Of a DNA stretch of 64,000 bases, positions 9,685-20,246 are shown piece after piece (position 1 is the first letter of the stretch; each line of letters starts with the position of its first letter). This stretch comes from Anaerotruncus colihominis. Lineage in GTDB: Bacteria > Bacillota > Clostridia > Oscillospirales > Ruminococcaceae. The DNA lies in contig CP102255.1 in assembly GCA_025146135.1 (NCBI GenBank), positions 1,736,001 to 1,800,000 of the forward strand, read 5' to 3'. The translations under genes were made by a program, and so were the position numbers. Under the pieces are notes generated by a model. That model ran no database searches and was not told where the DNA came from. It saw only the letters and a list, made by a program, of their open reading frames with translations.

Positions 9685-12600
9685 TTGGCGTCCCTGATCG
9701 AACTGTTCGGCGAATACATAGAGCTGCCGCCCGGTGCGCTTGCGCGCGGGACGGTACTTGGCATGCAGATTGACCAGCAGAAGCGGTCGATGTGCGTTTC
9801 GCTCGGTTTGGACGAGCTGACGCCGTATGCTGCGCTTTCTGAGCTTGGCCGGCGTCTGGCGGCGGCGTTCTCCTTAAACGATGCTGTGGTCCATCCGCGC
9901 TATGACGGCGGTATGCTGTCAAGCGAGCATCTGCCGGAATTGATTGCGCGTCTGGGCAGCGAAGGCGTGCCGGTCAACGGTTTTTTTACCGGATGCCGCT
10001 GTGATTTAATTGATGAAACGCTGCGCATCTATCTGACGCATGGCGGGCAGGAATTCCTCGAAAGCATCCATTGCCCGCAAAAGCTTTCCGCGGTCATACG
10101 TGAGGAATTCGGGCGCGAGGTGCGGATTGTATTCGACGGCGTGCTCGAGGTCGCGCCTGACAGCGCGCTGTATCAGGAAACAGTTGAAAAGGTGCGACCC
10201 AAGCCGATCAGGTATACGCCGCCCACGCCGCAGCAGGCGGAAAAGAAGCCGGAGAACGGTGCAGTCATTCCGGCGGCGGCGCGCCTTTCCTTCGATGCGC
10301 ACGATTTGCCGTTTGAGCCTGGTTCCATGGTTACGCTTTACGGAAATCCCCCGAAGGGCCGCCCCATAGAGATGGCGCAGGTAAATATTGAAAGCGGCAA
10401 TGTGACAGTATGGGGCGATGTATTCAAAATTGACCGCCGTACCAGCCGCGATGAAAAGACGCTCATTTTGTCGATTTATTTTACTGATTACACCGGCTCT
10501 TATTGTGCGAAGGTGATCGGCCGGTTTGACAAGAAGATGAAGGCGCTCGACGAGCTGCACGAGGGCGATACGGTCGCTATGCACGGCCTGATTGAATATG
10601 ACCGGTTTGACCGTGAAAATGTGATGCGGCCCGACAGTATCGCGACTGTAAAGAAAATCCCACGGCGCGATCTATGCGAGGAAAAGCGCGTCGAGCTGCA
10701 CATGCATTCGAACATGTCGGCGATGGATGGCATAACACCCGCGGCCAAACTGATTAAACGTGCCTACGAATTTGGGCACAAGGCGGTCGCGATCACCGAT
10801 CATGGCGTGGTGCAGGCATTTCCGGACTGCATGAACGCCGTTGCCAAAATCCGCAAGAGCGGCGGCGATATCAAAGTGATCTACGGCGTCGAAGCCTATT
10901 TCGTCGACGACGTGGTTCAGGCTGTCAGCGGTAATGCGCACGGCAGGTTTGACAGCGAGATGATTGTATTTGACCTGGAGACGACCGGCCTTTCCGCTGC
11001 GACTGAACGCATCACGGAGATCGGCGCGGTGAAACTGCGCAACGGTGAGATCGTCGACCGCTTTAACACATTTGTAAACCCGGAGCGTTCGATCCCGCCG
11101 AAGATTACAGAGCTGACCGGCATCACCGACGACGATGTGCGCGGCGCGCCGCTCGAAGGGGAGGCGCTGCGCCAGTTCTATGCATTCTGTGGGGGCAGCA
11201 GCGCGGTGCTGATCGCACATAACGCGCCGTTTGACACAAGCTTTCTGCGGCAGTGCGCCCGGCGCTGCGGCATGGAATACAATTTTACCGCGATTGATAC
11301 AGTCGTGCTGTCGCGTTCCCTGTTTCCGGAGCTGAAAAAGCATAAGCTCGATATCGTTGCAAAGCATCTCGGGCTTGGCGAGTTCAATCACCACCGTGCA
11401 TGTGACGACGCTGAAATGCTCGCCAGGATCTACATACGTATGATGGAACTGATGCAGTCGGAGCGCGCATGCAGCGATATTGGACAAATCAATACATCGC
11501 TTGCTGCGGTCGATGTCAAAAAATCGCCGACGTATCATCAGATTATCCTGGTCAAAAATCTGACAGGGTTAAAAAACCTTTACCGTCTGATTTCGATTTC
11601 CCATCTGGATTACTATGCCAAACGTCCGCGTATCCCCAAAAGCAAGCTGATTGAACACAGAGAGGGCCTTTTGATCGGAAGCGCCTGTGAAGCCGGACAG
11701 CTTTACCGTGCGATCGTGGAGGGGAAAAGCTGGGGCGACCTGTGCGATATCGCGCGTTTTTACGATTATCTGGAAATCCAACCGGTCGCAAACAACGAAT
11801 ATATGGTGCGCAGCAATATGGTTGCGGACGAGCAGGCCATCCGGGAGTTTAACGAAACGGTCGTGCGGCTTGGAGAGCGGCTGAACATCCCGGTTGTCGC
11901 AACCTGCGACGTCCACTTCATGGACCCGGGCGACGCAAAATTCCGAGCAATCCTGATGGCGGGCATGGGCTTTGCCGACGCCGACCAGCAGGCGCCGCTG
12001 TATTTCCGCACGACAGACGAGATGCTCAAGGAATTTGAATACCTTGGCGCGCAGAAGGCGCATGAAGTTGTCATAGAGAATCCAAACCTGATTGCGGATA
12101 TGGTGGAAAATATCAAGCCGATCCCGGATGGGACGTTTACGCCGACCATCCCAGGCTCCGACGAGGATTTGCAGCGCATCACGCGCGCCAAGGCTATGGA
12201 GCTTTACGGTTATCAGGGGCAGGTGCCTGAACTTGTGTCCAAGCGGTTGGAGCGCGAGCTTGGCTCGATCATCAAGCATGGATTTGCCGTGCTTTACATG
12301 ATCGCGCAGAAGCTGGTGGCCAAAAGCGAGGAAGGGGGCTATCATGTCGGCTCGCGCGGTTCGGTCGGTTCGTCGTTTGTCGCGACAATGGCCGGCATTT
12401 CCGAGGTCAATCCGCTGCCTCCGCACTACTACTGCCCGGACTGCCATTACAGCGAATTCATCACTGACGGTTCGGTCGGCTCCGGATTTGACCTGCCGGA
12501 AAAAGCCTGCCCGATGTGCGGCGCCACCTATAAGCAGGACGGGCATGATATCCCGTTTGAAACGTTCCTCGGCTTTGACGGCGATAAGGCGCCCGATATC

Positions 12601-14022
12601 GACCTGAACTTTTCCGGCGAATATCAGGCGCAGATCCATAAATATACGGAGGAATTGTTCGGCCCAACGCACGTGTTCAAGGCCGGTACCATTTCGACCG
12701 TTGCGGAAAAAACAGCCTACGGCTTTGTGAAAAAGTATGCGCAGGAGCGCGGGCTGATCATGACGCGCGCAGAGGAGGAGCGTCTCGCGATTGGATGCAC
12801 CGGCGTCAAGCGCACGACTGGCCAGCATCCGGGCGGTATGGTTGTAGTGCCGTCCGACCATGAGGTTTTTGATTTTTCCGCGGTGCAGCGCCCGGCGGAC
12901 GATCCAAATTCAGATATCACGACGACGCACTTTGACTTCCATTCTCTGCACGATACGATCCTCAAGCTGGACGAGCTTGGACACGATGTTCCGACGATGT
13001 ATAAATATCTCAAGGACATGACCGGCATCGACGCCAATGACGTTCCCATGAACGACCAGAAGGTTATGAGCTTGTTCCTCTCGCCGGAGGCGCTTGGCGT
13101 CACGGAAGAGGAGATCGACTGCAATACCGGTACGCTCGGCATCCCGGAATTCGGTACAAATTTTGTCCGCGGCATGCTGATTGAAGCGCAGCCGAAAAAT
13201 TTTTCAGACCTGCTGCAAATTTCCGGCCTGTCGCACGGGACGGACGTCTGGCTCGGAAACGCCCAGGAGCTGATTAAAAATAAGGTTTGTACGATTTCAA
13301 ACGTCATCGGTACGCGCGACAGCATCATGACGTATCTGCTGCACAAGGGGCTGGAGCCGAAGATGGCGTTTAAGATCATGGAGATTACCCGTAAGGGCAA
13401 CGCGCCGAAGCTGCTTACAGAGGAACACATGACCGCCATGAGGGAACACGGCGTACCGCAGTGGTATATCGATAGCTGTCTGAAAATTAAGTACATGTTC
13501 CCGAAAGCACACGCTGCGGCGTATGATATTGCTTCAATCCGACTGTGTTGGTTCAAGGTCTATCACCCTCTGGCATTCTACGCGGTTATCTTTACGGTGC
13601 GCGGCGGCGACTTTGACGCGGAAGCCGCCGTGCAGGGCAAATCGGCCACGAAACGCAAGATACAAAACCTGCTCCAGATGGGCAACGAGCGAACGGCCAA
13701 GGACGAGGGTGTTTTGACCATGCTCCAGATCATTCACGAATGCCAGGCGCGGGGCTATTCCTTTTTACCGGTCGATCTGTATAAATCGCATTACAGCATT
13801 TATGAGGTGGAGGACGGCAAGATCCGCCTGCCGTTTATGGCGCTCAAGGGCGTGGGGGAGGCGGCCGCCAGGAGTCTGTGGGAGACGGCCAAAACCGAGC
13901 AGTTTATCTCAGCGGACGATATTTCAAACCGCGCGGGTGTTTCCAAGTCAGTCATTGAAATGCTGCGTGGAGCAGGCGCGCTCGGCGATTTGCCGGAAAC
14001 ATCGCAGGTGTCGTTTTTTTAA
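9685..14022 (+). CDS. polC: DNA polymerase III subunit alpha, PolC type
   Basis: 1445 residues, full-length Gram-positive replicative polymerase with proofreading. Domain order visible: N-terminal domain, OB fold (about 215-330), PHP domain opening with ELHMHSNMSAMDG (about 340), an inserted DEDDh exonuclease with MIVFDLETTGLS (about 425) and later IAHNAPFDTSFL, then palm/fingers with VGSRGSVGSSFVA, a Cys-rich zinc site (CPDC...CPMC, about 915-950) and PDIDLNFSGEYQ. Start TTG 9685 after GAAGGAGTGTAAAAAA. Last gene of the housekeeping run; 4 codons' distance from ispG suggests cotranscription. Confidence 0.97.
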   Translation: MASLIELFGEYIELPPGALARGTVLGMQIDQQKRSMCVSLGLDELTPYAALSELGRRLAAAFSLNDAVVHPRYDGGMLSSEHLPELIARLGSEGVPVNGFFTGCRCDLIDETLRIYLTHGGQEFLESIHCPQKLSAVIREEFGREVRIVFDGVLEVAPDSALYQETVEKVRPKPIRYTPPTPQQAEKKPENGAVIPAAARLSFDAHDLPFEPGSMVTLYGNPPKGRPIEMAQVNIESGNVTVWGDVFKIDRRTSRDEKTLILSIYFTDYTGSYCAKVIGRFDKKMKALDELHEGDTVAMHGLIEYDRFDRENVMRPDSIATVKKIPRRDLCEEKRVELHMHSNMSAMDGITPAAKLIKRAYEFGHKAVAITDHGVVQAFPDCMNAVAKIRKSGGDIKVIYGVEAYFVDDVVQAVSGNAHGRFDSEMIVFDLETTGLSAATERITEIGAVKLRNGEIVDRFNTFVNPERSIPPKITELTGITDDDVRGAPLEGEALRQFYAFCGGSSAVLIAHNAPFDTSFLRQCARRCGMEYNFTAIDTVVLSRSLFPELKKHKLDIVAKHLGLGEFNHHRACDDAEMLARIYIRMMELMQSERACSDIGQINTSLAAVDVKKSPTYHQIILVKNLTGLKNLYRLISISHLDYYAKRPRIPKSKLIEHREGLLIGSACEAGQLYRAIVEGKSWGDLCDIARFYDYLEIQPVANNEYMVRSNMVADEQAIREFNETVVRLGERLNIPVVATCDVHFMDPGDAKFRAILMAGMGFADADQQAPLYFRTTDEMLKEFEYLGAQKAHEVVIENPNLIADMVENIKPIPDGTFTPTIPGSDEDLQRITRAKAMELYGYQGQVPELVSKRLERELGSIIKHGFAVLYMIAQKLVAKSEEGGYHVGSRGSVGSSFVATMAGISEVNPLPPHYYCPDCHYSEFITDGSVGSGFDLPEKACPMCGATYKQDGHDIPFETFLGFDGDKAPDIDLNFSGEYQAQIHKYTEELFGPTHVFKAGTISTVAEKTAYGFVKKYAQERGLIMTRAEEERLAIGCTGVKRTTGQHPGGMVVVPSDHEVFDFSAVQRPADDPNSDITTTHFDFHSLHDTILKLDELGHDVPTMYKYLKDMTGIDANDVPMNDQKVMSLFLSPEALGVTEEEIDCNTGTLGIPEFGTNFVRGMLIEAQPKNFSDLLQISGLSHGTDVWLGNAQELIKNKVCTISNVIGTRDSIMTYLLHKGLEPKMAFKIMEITRKGNAPKLLTEEHMTAMREHGVPQWYIDSCLKIKYMFPKAHAAAYDIASIRLCWFKVYHPLAFYAVIFTVRGGDFDAEAAVQGKSATKRKIQNLLQMGNERTAKDEGVLTMLQIIHECQARGYSFLPVDLYKSHYSIYEVEDGKIRLPFMALKGVGEAAARSLWETAKTEQFISADDISNRAGVSKSVIEMLRGAGALGDLPETSQVSFF

Positions 14023-14044
14023 CAGCCGGCATGGTGTGGTTCTA

Positions 14045-14073
14045 TTGACAATTTGGATTTAGTTTGATAACAT
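14045..14073 (+). promoter_or_regulatory. Promoter of the histidine operon
   Basis: TTGACA, 17-nt spacer, TAACAT, about 39 nt before the hisZ start. Perfect -35 and good -10. The leader is too short for a T-box. Confidence 0.8.
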
Positions 14074-14111
14074 ATTAGCATAGTAAAGTAAATCGCATCG
14101 AGGAGGCTCTC

Positions 14112-15323
14112 ATGAGGTACTACGACAAGGTGACGCCCGACGGGACCCGTGACCTGCTGTTTGGCGAATGCGTTTCGCGCGGGGAGGCTGTCAGCCGCCT
14201 TACCACGATGTTCCGCGCGCGCGGCTACCGGCAGGTCATCACGCCGGCGATCGAATTTTACGATGTGTTCGGTTCCTCCGCCGCGCATTTTCCGCAGGAA
14301 AATATGTATAAACTGACCGACACGCGCGGCCGGCTGATGGTCATACGGCCGGACTGCACAATCCCAATCGCCCGGCTGGTGGCGACGCGTCTGGCAGCCT
14401 CCCCGATGCCGCTGCGCCTCTATTACAGTGAAAACGTTTATCGTGTGGAGCATGATCTGCGCGGTAAACGCAACGAGGTGTTTCAGACCGGAGTGGAGCT
14501 GATTGGTTCCAATGCGCTGCGCAGTGATCTGGAGATCGTGGAGCTGGCCGCCTCGGGGCTTTCAGACATCGGCGGGGAGCGATTCCGCATCGAGCTTTGC
14601 CATATCGGATACTTCAAGGCGCTGATCGACAGCCTGGACGCGCCGGGAGAGACAAAGGAACAGATCCGTCAGTGTATCGAACAAAAAAATTACCCGGCGC
14701 TCGGCGACCTGCTCGATCCGTTTGGGGCGGCGCGCGCGGCGCTGGCGCTGCGGTATCTGCCGCGGCTGTTCGGCGGCGAGGAGGTCTTTGAGAAGGCGTA
14801 TGCGCTTTTTGATGAGAACGGCGCGCGTGAGAGCCTTGACTATCTGCGTTCCATTTACGATTATCTGCGCCAGCTTGGGCTGGAGGGCAGCGTGATCGTC
14901 GATTTGGGGCTTGTCAACCAGATTGAATATTATACCGGCATCATCTTCCGCGGTTATTTTGACGGCATCGGCGAGCCGGTCCTGTCCGGCGGGCGCTATG
15001 ACAATCTGATCAGCGATTTCGGCGCGGCGCTTCCTGCGGTCGGTTTTGCTGTCAATGCCGATCTGGCGTCTGCGGTCATTGAAAAGCAGCCGCCCCAAAC
15101 GCCGGATATCCTGGTATTTTCCGACGAAGCGCATTTGCCGCAGGCGGTCAACTATATCCGTTCGCTGACCGACAACGGCCTTGTCGTGGAAAGCAGCATG
15201 TTTGACGACTATGACGCGTCGGCCGACTACGCACGCCGCCGTGGTATCCGCCAGCTTCATGTTGTGGATGACGACATTGAAGTGGTCGATCTTGTAAAAA
15301 TGCAGCGGGAGGGACGTGCATGA
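14112..15323 (+). CDS. hisZ: ATP phosphoribosyltransferase regulatory subunit
   Basis: 403 residues, a catalytically inactive class II tRNA-synthetase (HisRS-like) fold that partners short-form HisG. Visible synthetase remnants: the TPDGTRDLLF start, RPDCTIPIARL, RVEHDLRGKRNEVFQTGVE and the late LSGGRYDNLI. Start after GAGGAGGCTCTC. First gene of the his operon; overlaps hisG by 4 bp. Confidence 0.95.
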   Translation: MRYYDKVTPDGTRDLLFGECVSRGEAVSRLTTMFRARGYRQVITPAIEFYDVFGSSAAHFPQENMYKLTDTRGRLMVIRPDCTIPIARLVATRLAASPMPLRLYYSENVYRVEHDLRGKRNEVFQTGVELIGSNALRSDLEIVELAASGLSDIGGERFRIELCHIGYFKALIDSLDAPGETKEQIRQCIEQKNYPALGDLLDPFGAARAALALRYLPRLFGGEEVFEKAYALFDENGARESLDYLRSIYDYLRQLGLEGSVIVDLGLVNQIEYYTGIIFRGYFDGIGEPVLSGGRYDNLISDFGAALPAVGFAVNADLASAVIEKQPPQTPDILVFSDEAHLPQAVNYIRSLTDNGLVVESSMFDDYDASADYARRRGIRQLHVVDDDIEVVDLVKMQREGRA

Positions 15324-15967
15324 TGAAGCCGATCCGAATCGCCCTGACAAAGGGCAGGCTTGAAAAGGACAGCATTGCGATGTTCGAGCGTCTCGGCTAC
15401 GACTGTACGGCGGTCCGTGAGAAGGGACGGCGGCTGATTTTGCCGATCGCGAATGCGAATATGGAGGTAGTGCTCGCCAAGGCGGCTGATGTGGCGACCT
15501 ATGTTGAAAATGGCGTCTGCGACATCGGTATTGTCGGCAAGGATACCATCATGGAGATGGGCGGCACCTTTTATGAGGTGGCCGATCTTGGATTCGGCCG
15601 GTGCCGGTTCGCTCTGGCTGTGTCGGAGGGCGTGGACTTTTACGCAGGGTACCATACGCGCTGTGTCGCGTCAAAATATGTCAATGTGGCGCGCGCCTTT
15701 TTTGAACGGAAGAATATGGACGTCAATTTTGTAAAGATCGAGGGTTCTGTCGAGCTGGCGCCGATCCTGGGTCTGTCCGACGCGATCGTCGATATTGTCG
15801 AAACAGGCGTGACCCTGCGGGAAAACGGGCTTGTCGTGGCGGAATATATCACCGATGTCAGCGCGCGGCTCATCGTCAATATTGCAAGCCTAAAGCTGCG
15901 CAAGGCGGAGATAGAGCCGTTTATTTCAGAGATTGAACAGTACTTGGCCGGGGAGGACGACGCATGA
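15320..15967 (+). CDS. hisG: ATP phosphoribosyltransferase, short form
   Basis: 215 residues; lacks the C-terminal regulatory domain, as expected with hisZ present. First step of histidine synthesis (ATP + PRPP). Motifs: ALTKGRLEKD at the start, DIGIVGKDTI and the PRPP-binding DAIVDIVETGVTL. Two start codons in tandem (ATGATG); the first overlaps hisZ's stop. Confidence 0.96.
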   Translation: MMKPIRIALTKGRLEKDSIAMFERLGYDCTAVREKGRRLILPIANANMEVVLAKAADVATYVENGVCDIGIVGKDTIMEMGGTFYEVADLGFGRCRFALAVSEGVDFYAGYHTRCVASKYVNVARAFFERKNMDVNFVKIEGSVELAPILGLSDAIVDIVETGVTLRENGLVVAEYITDVSARLIVNIASLKLRKAEIEPFISEIEQYLAGEDDA

Positions 15968-17256
15968 TCAGGATTGTCAGGGCGGACGGAAGCGCGGAAC
16001 GCGCGCTGCTTGACACGCTGCGCGCGCGCAGCGGGGAGGTCGACAAACAGGTGACAGCCGCCGTCACGGAGATTATTGAAGCGGTGCGCGACTGTGGGGA
16101 TGAAGCGGTGCGCGCATTTACAATGCGATTCGACGGCGCGTGCCCGGATACGTTTGAGGTGGGCCGTGACGAAATCAACGATGCGCTGACCATGGCGGAG
16201 CCTGAATTTGTCAACGCTCTGCTTGCCGCTACGGAACAAATTTCTGCATTTCATTTGCGCCAGAAGCAGCAGAGCTTCATTGACACGCATGACGACGGCG
16301 TGATGATGGGCCAGCGCATCCGTGGATTGGCACGCGTGGGGCTTTATGTGCCGGGGGGGACGGCGGCCTATCCGTCGTCCGTGCTGATGAACTGCATTCC
16401 GGCGCGCATCGCGGGCGTGGGTGAAATCGTCATGGTCACGCCGCCGATGAAGGATGGGCGCGCAAATCCCGATATTCTCGCGGCGGCCGCAATTGCGGGC
16501 GTAGACCGGGTGTTCCTGATGGGCGGCGCACAGGCTGTCGCGGCGCTCGCATATGGAACAGGAAGCGTGCCGCGCGTCGATAAGATCGTCGGACCGGGCA
16601 ATATCTATGTGGCAACGGCCAAACGGCTGTTGTACGGCGTTGTCGACATCGACATGATCGCCGGTCCGAGCGAAATCCTCATCGCGGCCGACGACACCGC
16701 TGACCCTGTCTATCTCGCAGCGGATATGATGAGCCAGGCGGAGCATGACGCGCTCGCATCGGCGATCCTGCTGACGACAAGCGAACGCATCGCCCAGCAA
16801 ACAGCCGGCGAGCTTGAACGTCAGGCTTCCGCGCTTTCGCGTGCCGAAATTATCCGCCAGTCGCTCGAAAATTACGGCGCGATCATCATTTGCCGCTGTC
16901 CGCAGGAAATGATCGACCTGGCCAACGAGCTTGCGCCCGAACATATGGAGATCATGACGGAAAATCCGCTCGAATATATCGGAAAAATAGACAATGTTGG
17001 CTCTTTATTTTTGGGTAAATATTCGCCCGAGCCGCTCGGCGATTACTATGCAGGCCCCAACCATGTGCTGCCGACCTCCGGCACGGCAAGGTTTTTCTCA
17101 CCGCTTGGCGTCGACAGTTTTGTGAAGAAGTCGAGCTTCGTGTATTATACGAGGCCTGCGCTGATGGAAGCGCAAGGGCATATTGTGCGGATTGCCGAGC
17201 GTGAAGGGCTTACAGCACACGCGAATTCGATTAAAGTGAGGTTTTCCGATGTCTGA
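15964..17256 (+). CDS. hisD: Histidinol dehydrogenase
   Basis: 430 residues. Zinc- and NAD-dependent oxidation of histidinol to histidine. Motifs: GLYVPGGTAAYPSS, KIVGPGNIYVATAKR, DMIAGPSEILI, AEHDALASAIL, and the catalytic region ELAPEHMEI plus GPNHVLPTSGTARF. ATG overlaps the hisG stop by 4 bp. Confidence 0.97.
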   Translation: MIRIVRADGSAERALLDTLRARSGEVDKQVTAAVTEIIEAVRDCGDEAVRAFTMRFDGACPDTFEVGRDEINDALTMAEPEFVNALLAATEQISAFHLRQKQQSFIDTHDDGVMMGQRIRGLARVGLYVPGGTAAYPSSVLMNCIPARIAGVGEIVMVTPPMKDGRANPDILAAAAIAGVDRVFLMGGAQAVAALAYGTGSVPRVDKIVGPGNIYVATAKRLLYGVVDIDMIAGPSEILIAADDTADPVYLAADMMSQAEHDALASAILLTTSERIAQQTAGELERQASALSRAEIIRQSLENYGAIIICRCPQEMIDLANELAPEHMEIMTENPLEYIGKIDNVGSLFLGKYSPEPLGDYYAGPNHVLPTSGTARFFSPLGVDSFVKKSSFVYYTRPALMEAQGHIVRIAEREGLTAHANSIKVRFSDV

Positions 17257-18319
17257 TCAAACGGCTTATGAGCTGCCGGAAAAACTGAAAAACCTGGCGC
17301 CCTACGCGCCGCTTGAGGGTCTTTTCAACATCCGTCTCGACGCGAATGAGAGCTTTCTTTCGCCGCCGCCGGAGCTGCTTTCCGAGTTTGCAAAGGCAAT
17401 TTGTTCCATCGATTTTAACCGTTATCCGGACCCATACTGCACAGAGCTTTGCGAGGCGTTTGCCGGCTTTTTTTCGGTTGCGCCGTCACATGTGGTCGCG
17501 GGCAATGGGTCTGATGAATTGATCGGCTTAATCGTCAACTGGTTTACGAATCCAGGGGATGTGATGATCACGGTTTCGCCGGATTTTTCCATGTATGCTT
17601 TTTACGCGCAGCCATGCGGCGTGCGCCATATCGCATTGGATAAGGACGCATTTTCTCTGGAACTTGATGCGGACAGACTGATCCAGACGGCACGGGAGAA
17701 CAACGCGCGTCTTGTGATGTTTTCCAATCCCTGTAATCCAACTTCCCTGTGCGCCTCGCAGGATGCGGTGCGCAGGGTGGTGGAGGCGCTGCCCGGTTGT
17801 CTTGTTGTCGTCGATGAAGCGTATATGGATTTTGCCGAAGGTTCTCTGCTTTCGAAAACCGGAACATATCGGAACATGATCGTACTCAAGACCTTTTCAA
17901 AGGCGTTCGGAATGGCGGCGATCCGCTTGGGTTTTGCCGTCGCGCATCCGACATTGGCGATCGCGCTCAAGGCCGCAAAATCCCCGTATAACGTCAATAC
18001 AATGACGCAGGCGGTCGGCTGTGTGCTGCTTTCACATCCGGATTACATTAAGTCCTGTATCGAAGATATCAAACGGTCGCGCGATGATCTGCACAGCCGG
18101 TTATGCACGCTTGCCGCAGCCAAGGATGATATCCTGGGCGTTTGGAATACGCAGGCCAATTTTGTTCTGCTCCGGCTGTCCGATGCGCGGGAAACAGCCG
18201 GCCGGATGGCGGCGCGCGGCGTGGCGGTGCGCAATCTCGGCGATTATCTGCGGGTTTCGGCGGGCGGCCCGCCGGAAAACCGCGCTGTGATTCGTCTGCT
18301 TGACGAAATCCTGCATTGA
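17249..18319 (+). CDS. hisC: Histidinol-phosphate aminotransferase
   Basis: 356 residues, PLP aminotransferase fold I. Motifs: GNGSDELIGLI, SNPCNPTS, VVVDEAYMDF and the PLP lysine in KTFSKAFGMAAIRLG. Start overlaps the hisD end by 8 bp, consistent with translational coupling. Confidence 0.95.
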   Translation: MSDQTAYELPEKLKNLAPYAPLEGLFNIRLDANESFLSPPPELLSEFAKAICSIDFNRYPDPYCTELCEAFAGFFSVAPSHVVAGNGSDELIGLIVNWFTNPGDVMITVSPDFSMYAFYAQPCGVRHIALDKDAFSLELDADRLIQTARENNARLVMFSNPCNPTSLCASQDAVRRVVEALPGCLVVVDEAYMDFAEGSLLSKTGTYRNMIVLKTFSKAFGMAAIRLGFAVAHPTLAIALKAAKSPYNVNTMTQAVGCVLLSHPDYIKSCIEDIKRSRDDLHSRLCTLAAAKDDILGVWNTQANFVLLRLSDARETAGRMAARGVAVRNLGDYLRVSAGGPPENRAVIRLLDEILH

Positions 18320-18339
18320 TTGTATAGGAGGGGAACCGG

Positions 18340-18918
18340 ATGCGTGCATGTACCATTCGGCGTACAACCAGGGAAACAGATATTGAGCTGTCGCTTGACC
18401 TCGATGGAACAGGACGCTTTTCCGGGTCGTCCGGCATCGGCTTTTTCGACCATATGCTGGAGGCGTTCGCGGTGCATAGCGGGTTTGATTTGACGCTCAA
18501 TATGACGGGCGACTTACAAGTTGACTGCCATCACTCTATTGAGGATGCCGGCATTGTGCTCGGACAGGCTTTCTCAAAGGTGCTCGGTGACAAAAGCTCT
18601 ATCGCGCGCTACGGAAGCTTTTTCATTCCGATGGACGAGACGCTCGCCTTCTGCGCCGTCGATATCAGCGGCCGTCCGTTTCTTGTGTTTGACTGTGCGT
18701 TTACAAACCAGTCGGTCGGTGCGTTCGATTGCTGCATGACAGGCGAGTTCTTTCGCGCCCTTGCCTTTGGCGCCGGTATGACGCTGCATCTGCGCGTTTT
18801 GTACGGTGAAAACGATCACCACAGAATCGAGGCGCTGTTTAAAGCGGCGGCTCATGCGTTAAAAGAAGCTGTTGTACCGAGAGACGGCGGCGTCCTCTCC
18901 TCGAAAGGGGTGCTGTAA
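18340..18918 (+). CDS. hisB: Imidazoleglycerol-phosphate dehydratase
   Basis: 192 residues, the monofunctional form without a phosphatase domain. Manganese-binding repeats are visible: FFDHMLEAFAVHSG with DCHHSIEDAGIVLGQA, and the second-half equivalents HLRVLYGENDHHRIEALFKA. Start after TAGGAGGGGAACCGG. Histidinol-phosphate phosphatase is therefore encoded elsewhere. Confidence 0.96.
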   Translation: MRACTIRRTTRETDIELSLDLDGTGRFSGSSGIGFFDHMLEAFAVHSGFDLTLNMTGDLQVDCHHSIEDAGIVLGQAFSKVLGDKSSIARYGSFFIPMDETLAFCAVDISGRPFLVFDCAFTNQSVGAFDCCMTGEFFRALAFGAGMTLHLRVLYGENDHHRIEALFKAAAHALKEAVVPRDGGVLSSKGVL

Positions 18919-18921
18919 GGT

Positions 18922-19524
18922 ATGATTGCGATCGTCGACTATGGCGCCGGCAATCTGTTCAGCGTGCAGAATGCGCTTGCTTATCTGAATATTACCTGTT
19001 GTACCACAGACGACCCGGCTGTTCTGGAAATCTGTGACGGCGTCATATTGCCGGGGGTCGGCGCATTCCCGGAGGCGATGCACCGGCTGCATGCGTCGGG
19101 GCTTGTATCGATCATCTGTGAACAGGCGCAGAAAAAGCCTTTGCTTGGTATCTGCCTGGGTATGCAGATGCTGTTTGAGCGCAGCTATGAATTTGAGGAA
19201 ACGCAGGGGCTTGGATTAATCCCCGGCCAGGTACGCCTGATTAACAGCGGCGGGCTCAAAATACCGCATATGGGGTGGAATGATTTGACAGTTCTCCATC
19301 CTTGTGCATTGACAGAGCATTCAAAAAACGGGGAATATGTCTATTTTGTACATTCTTACTGCGTTCACACGCCGGATGAAAATGTCTCCTGCTATACGGA
19401 ATACGGCGAACGTATCCCTGCGCTTGTACACCGTGGTTTTGTCTATGGCGCGCAGTTCCACCCGGAAAAAAGCGGAGAGGTGGGGCTTGCGATGCTGAAA
19501 AATTTTGCGAGGTTATGCCAATGA
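18922..19524 (+). CDS. hisH: Imidazole glycerol phosphate synthase, glutaminase subunit
   Basis: 200 residues, class I glutamine amidotransferase feeding ammonia to HisF. Catalytic Cys in GICLGMQMLFE (about C80) and His/Glu in QFHPEKSGEVG (about 180). It is 3 nt after hisB and overlaps hisA by 4 bp. Confidence 0.96.
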   Translation: MIAIVDYGAGNLFSVQNALAYLNITCCTTDDPAVLEICDGVILPGVGAFPEAMHRLHASGLVSIICEQAQKKPLLGICLGMQMLFERSYEFEETQGLGLIPGQVRLINSGGLKIPHMGWNDLTVLHPCALTEHSKNGEYVYFVHSYCVHTPDENVSCYTEYGERIPALVHRGFVYGAQFHPEKSGEVGLAMLKNFARLCQ

Positions 19525-20246
19525 TTATTTTACCTGCGATCGATATCAAGGATGGGTGCTGCGTGCGCCTTCGCCGCGGGGATTTTGCGACAGCGCACAA
19601 AGTAGCGGAGGATGCGGTACAGACAGCCGCGGCGTTCAGTACCGCAGGTGCTGCGTGGATTCATATGGTTGACCTCGACGGCGCTAAAGAGGGCGGTGCA
19701 AAGAATGAACATATTTTCTTGGAAGTCGCCCGGCACAGCGGCCTTCGGGTGGAGCTTGGGGGCGGTATCCGGGATATGTCTGCGGTGGAACGATATTTGG
19801 AAAAGGGAATTTCGCGTGTGATTCTCGGTTCGGCTGCCGTTAAAAATCCTGTATTCGTCAGGGATGCCGTCCATGCGTATGGCGACCGAATCGCTGTTGG
19901 TATCGATGCGCGGGACGGCATGGTTGCGACGGAGGGCTGGCTCGATACAAGCGCACTGCATTATATTGATTTGGCGCGGCGTATGGAGGATATAGGTGTA
20001 AGGTATATTATCTTTACAGATATTACTCGAGACGGTATGCTGGAGGGTGTAAACCTTGAACAGCTTTCTGCGTTGCGCAAGGCTGTTTCCTGCAATATCA
20101 TCGCGAGCGGTGGTGTACGTGATCTTAGCGACGTAGAAGCCTGTACAGCTCTAAGGCTTTACGGCATTATTTGCGGTAAAGCGCTCTATACCGGCGGCCT
20201 TGATCTGCGTCGCGCTATTGAAACGGCAGGTGAGCAGACATGCTAG
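19521..20246 (+). CDS. hisA: ProFAR isomerase
   Basis: 241 residues, (beta/alpha)8 barrel Amadori isomerase. N-terminal [12 protein letters not shown] carries the first catalytic Asp; ELGGGIRDM and [10 protein letters not shown] carry the phosphate site and second Asp. ATG 19521 sits 8 nt from GAGG and overlaps the hisH stop; an ATG at 19515 is too close to that ribosome site. Confidence 0.95.
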   Translation: MIILPAIDIKDGCCVRLRRGDFATAHKVAEDAVQTAAAFSTAGAAWIHMVDLDGAKEGGAKNEHIFLEVARHSGLRVELGGGIRDMSAVERYLEKGISRVILGSAAVKNPVFVRDAVHAYGDRIAVGIDARDGMVATEGWLDTSALHYIDLARRMEDIGVRYIIFTDITRDGMLEGVNLEQLSALRKAVSCNIIASGGVRDLSDVEACTALRLYGIICGKALYTGGLDLRRAIETAGEQTC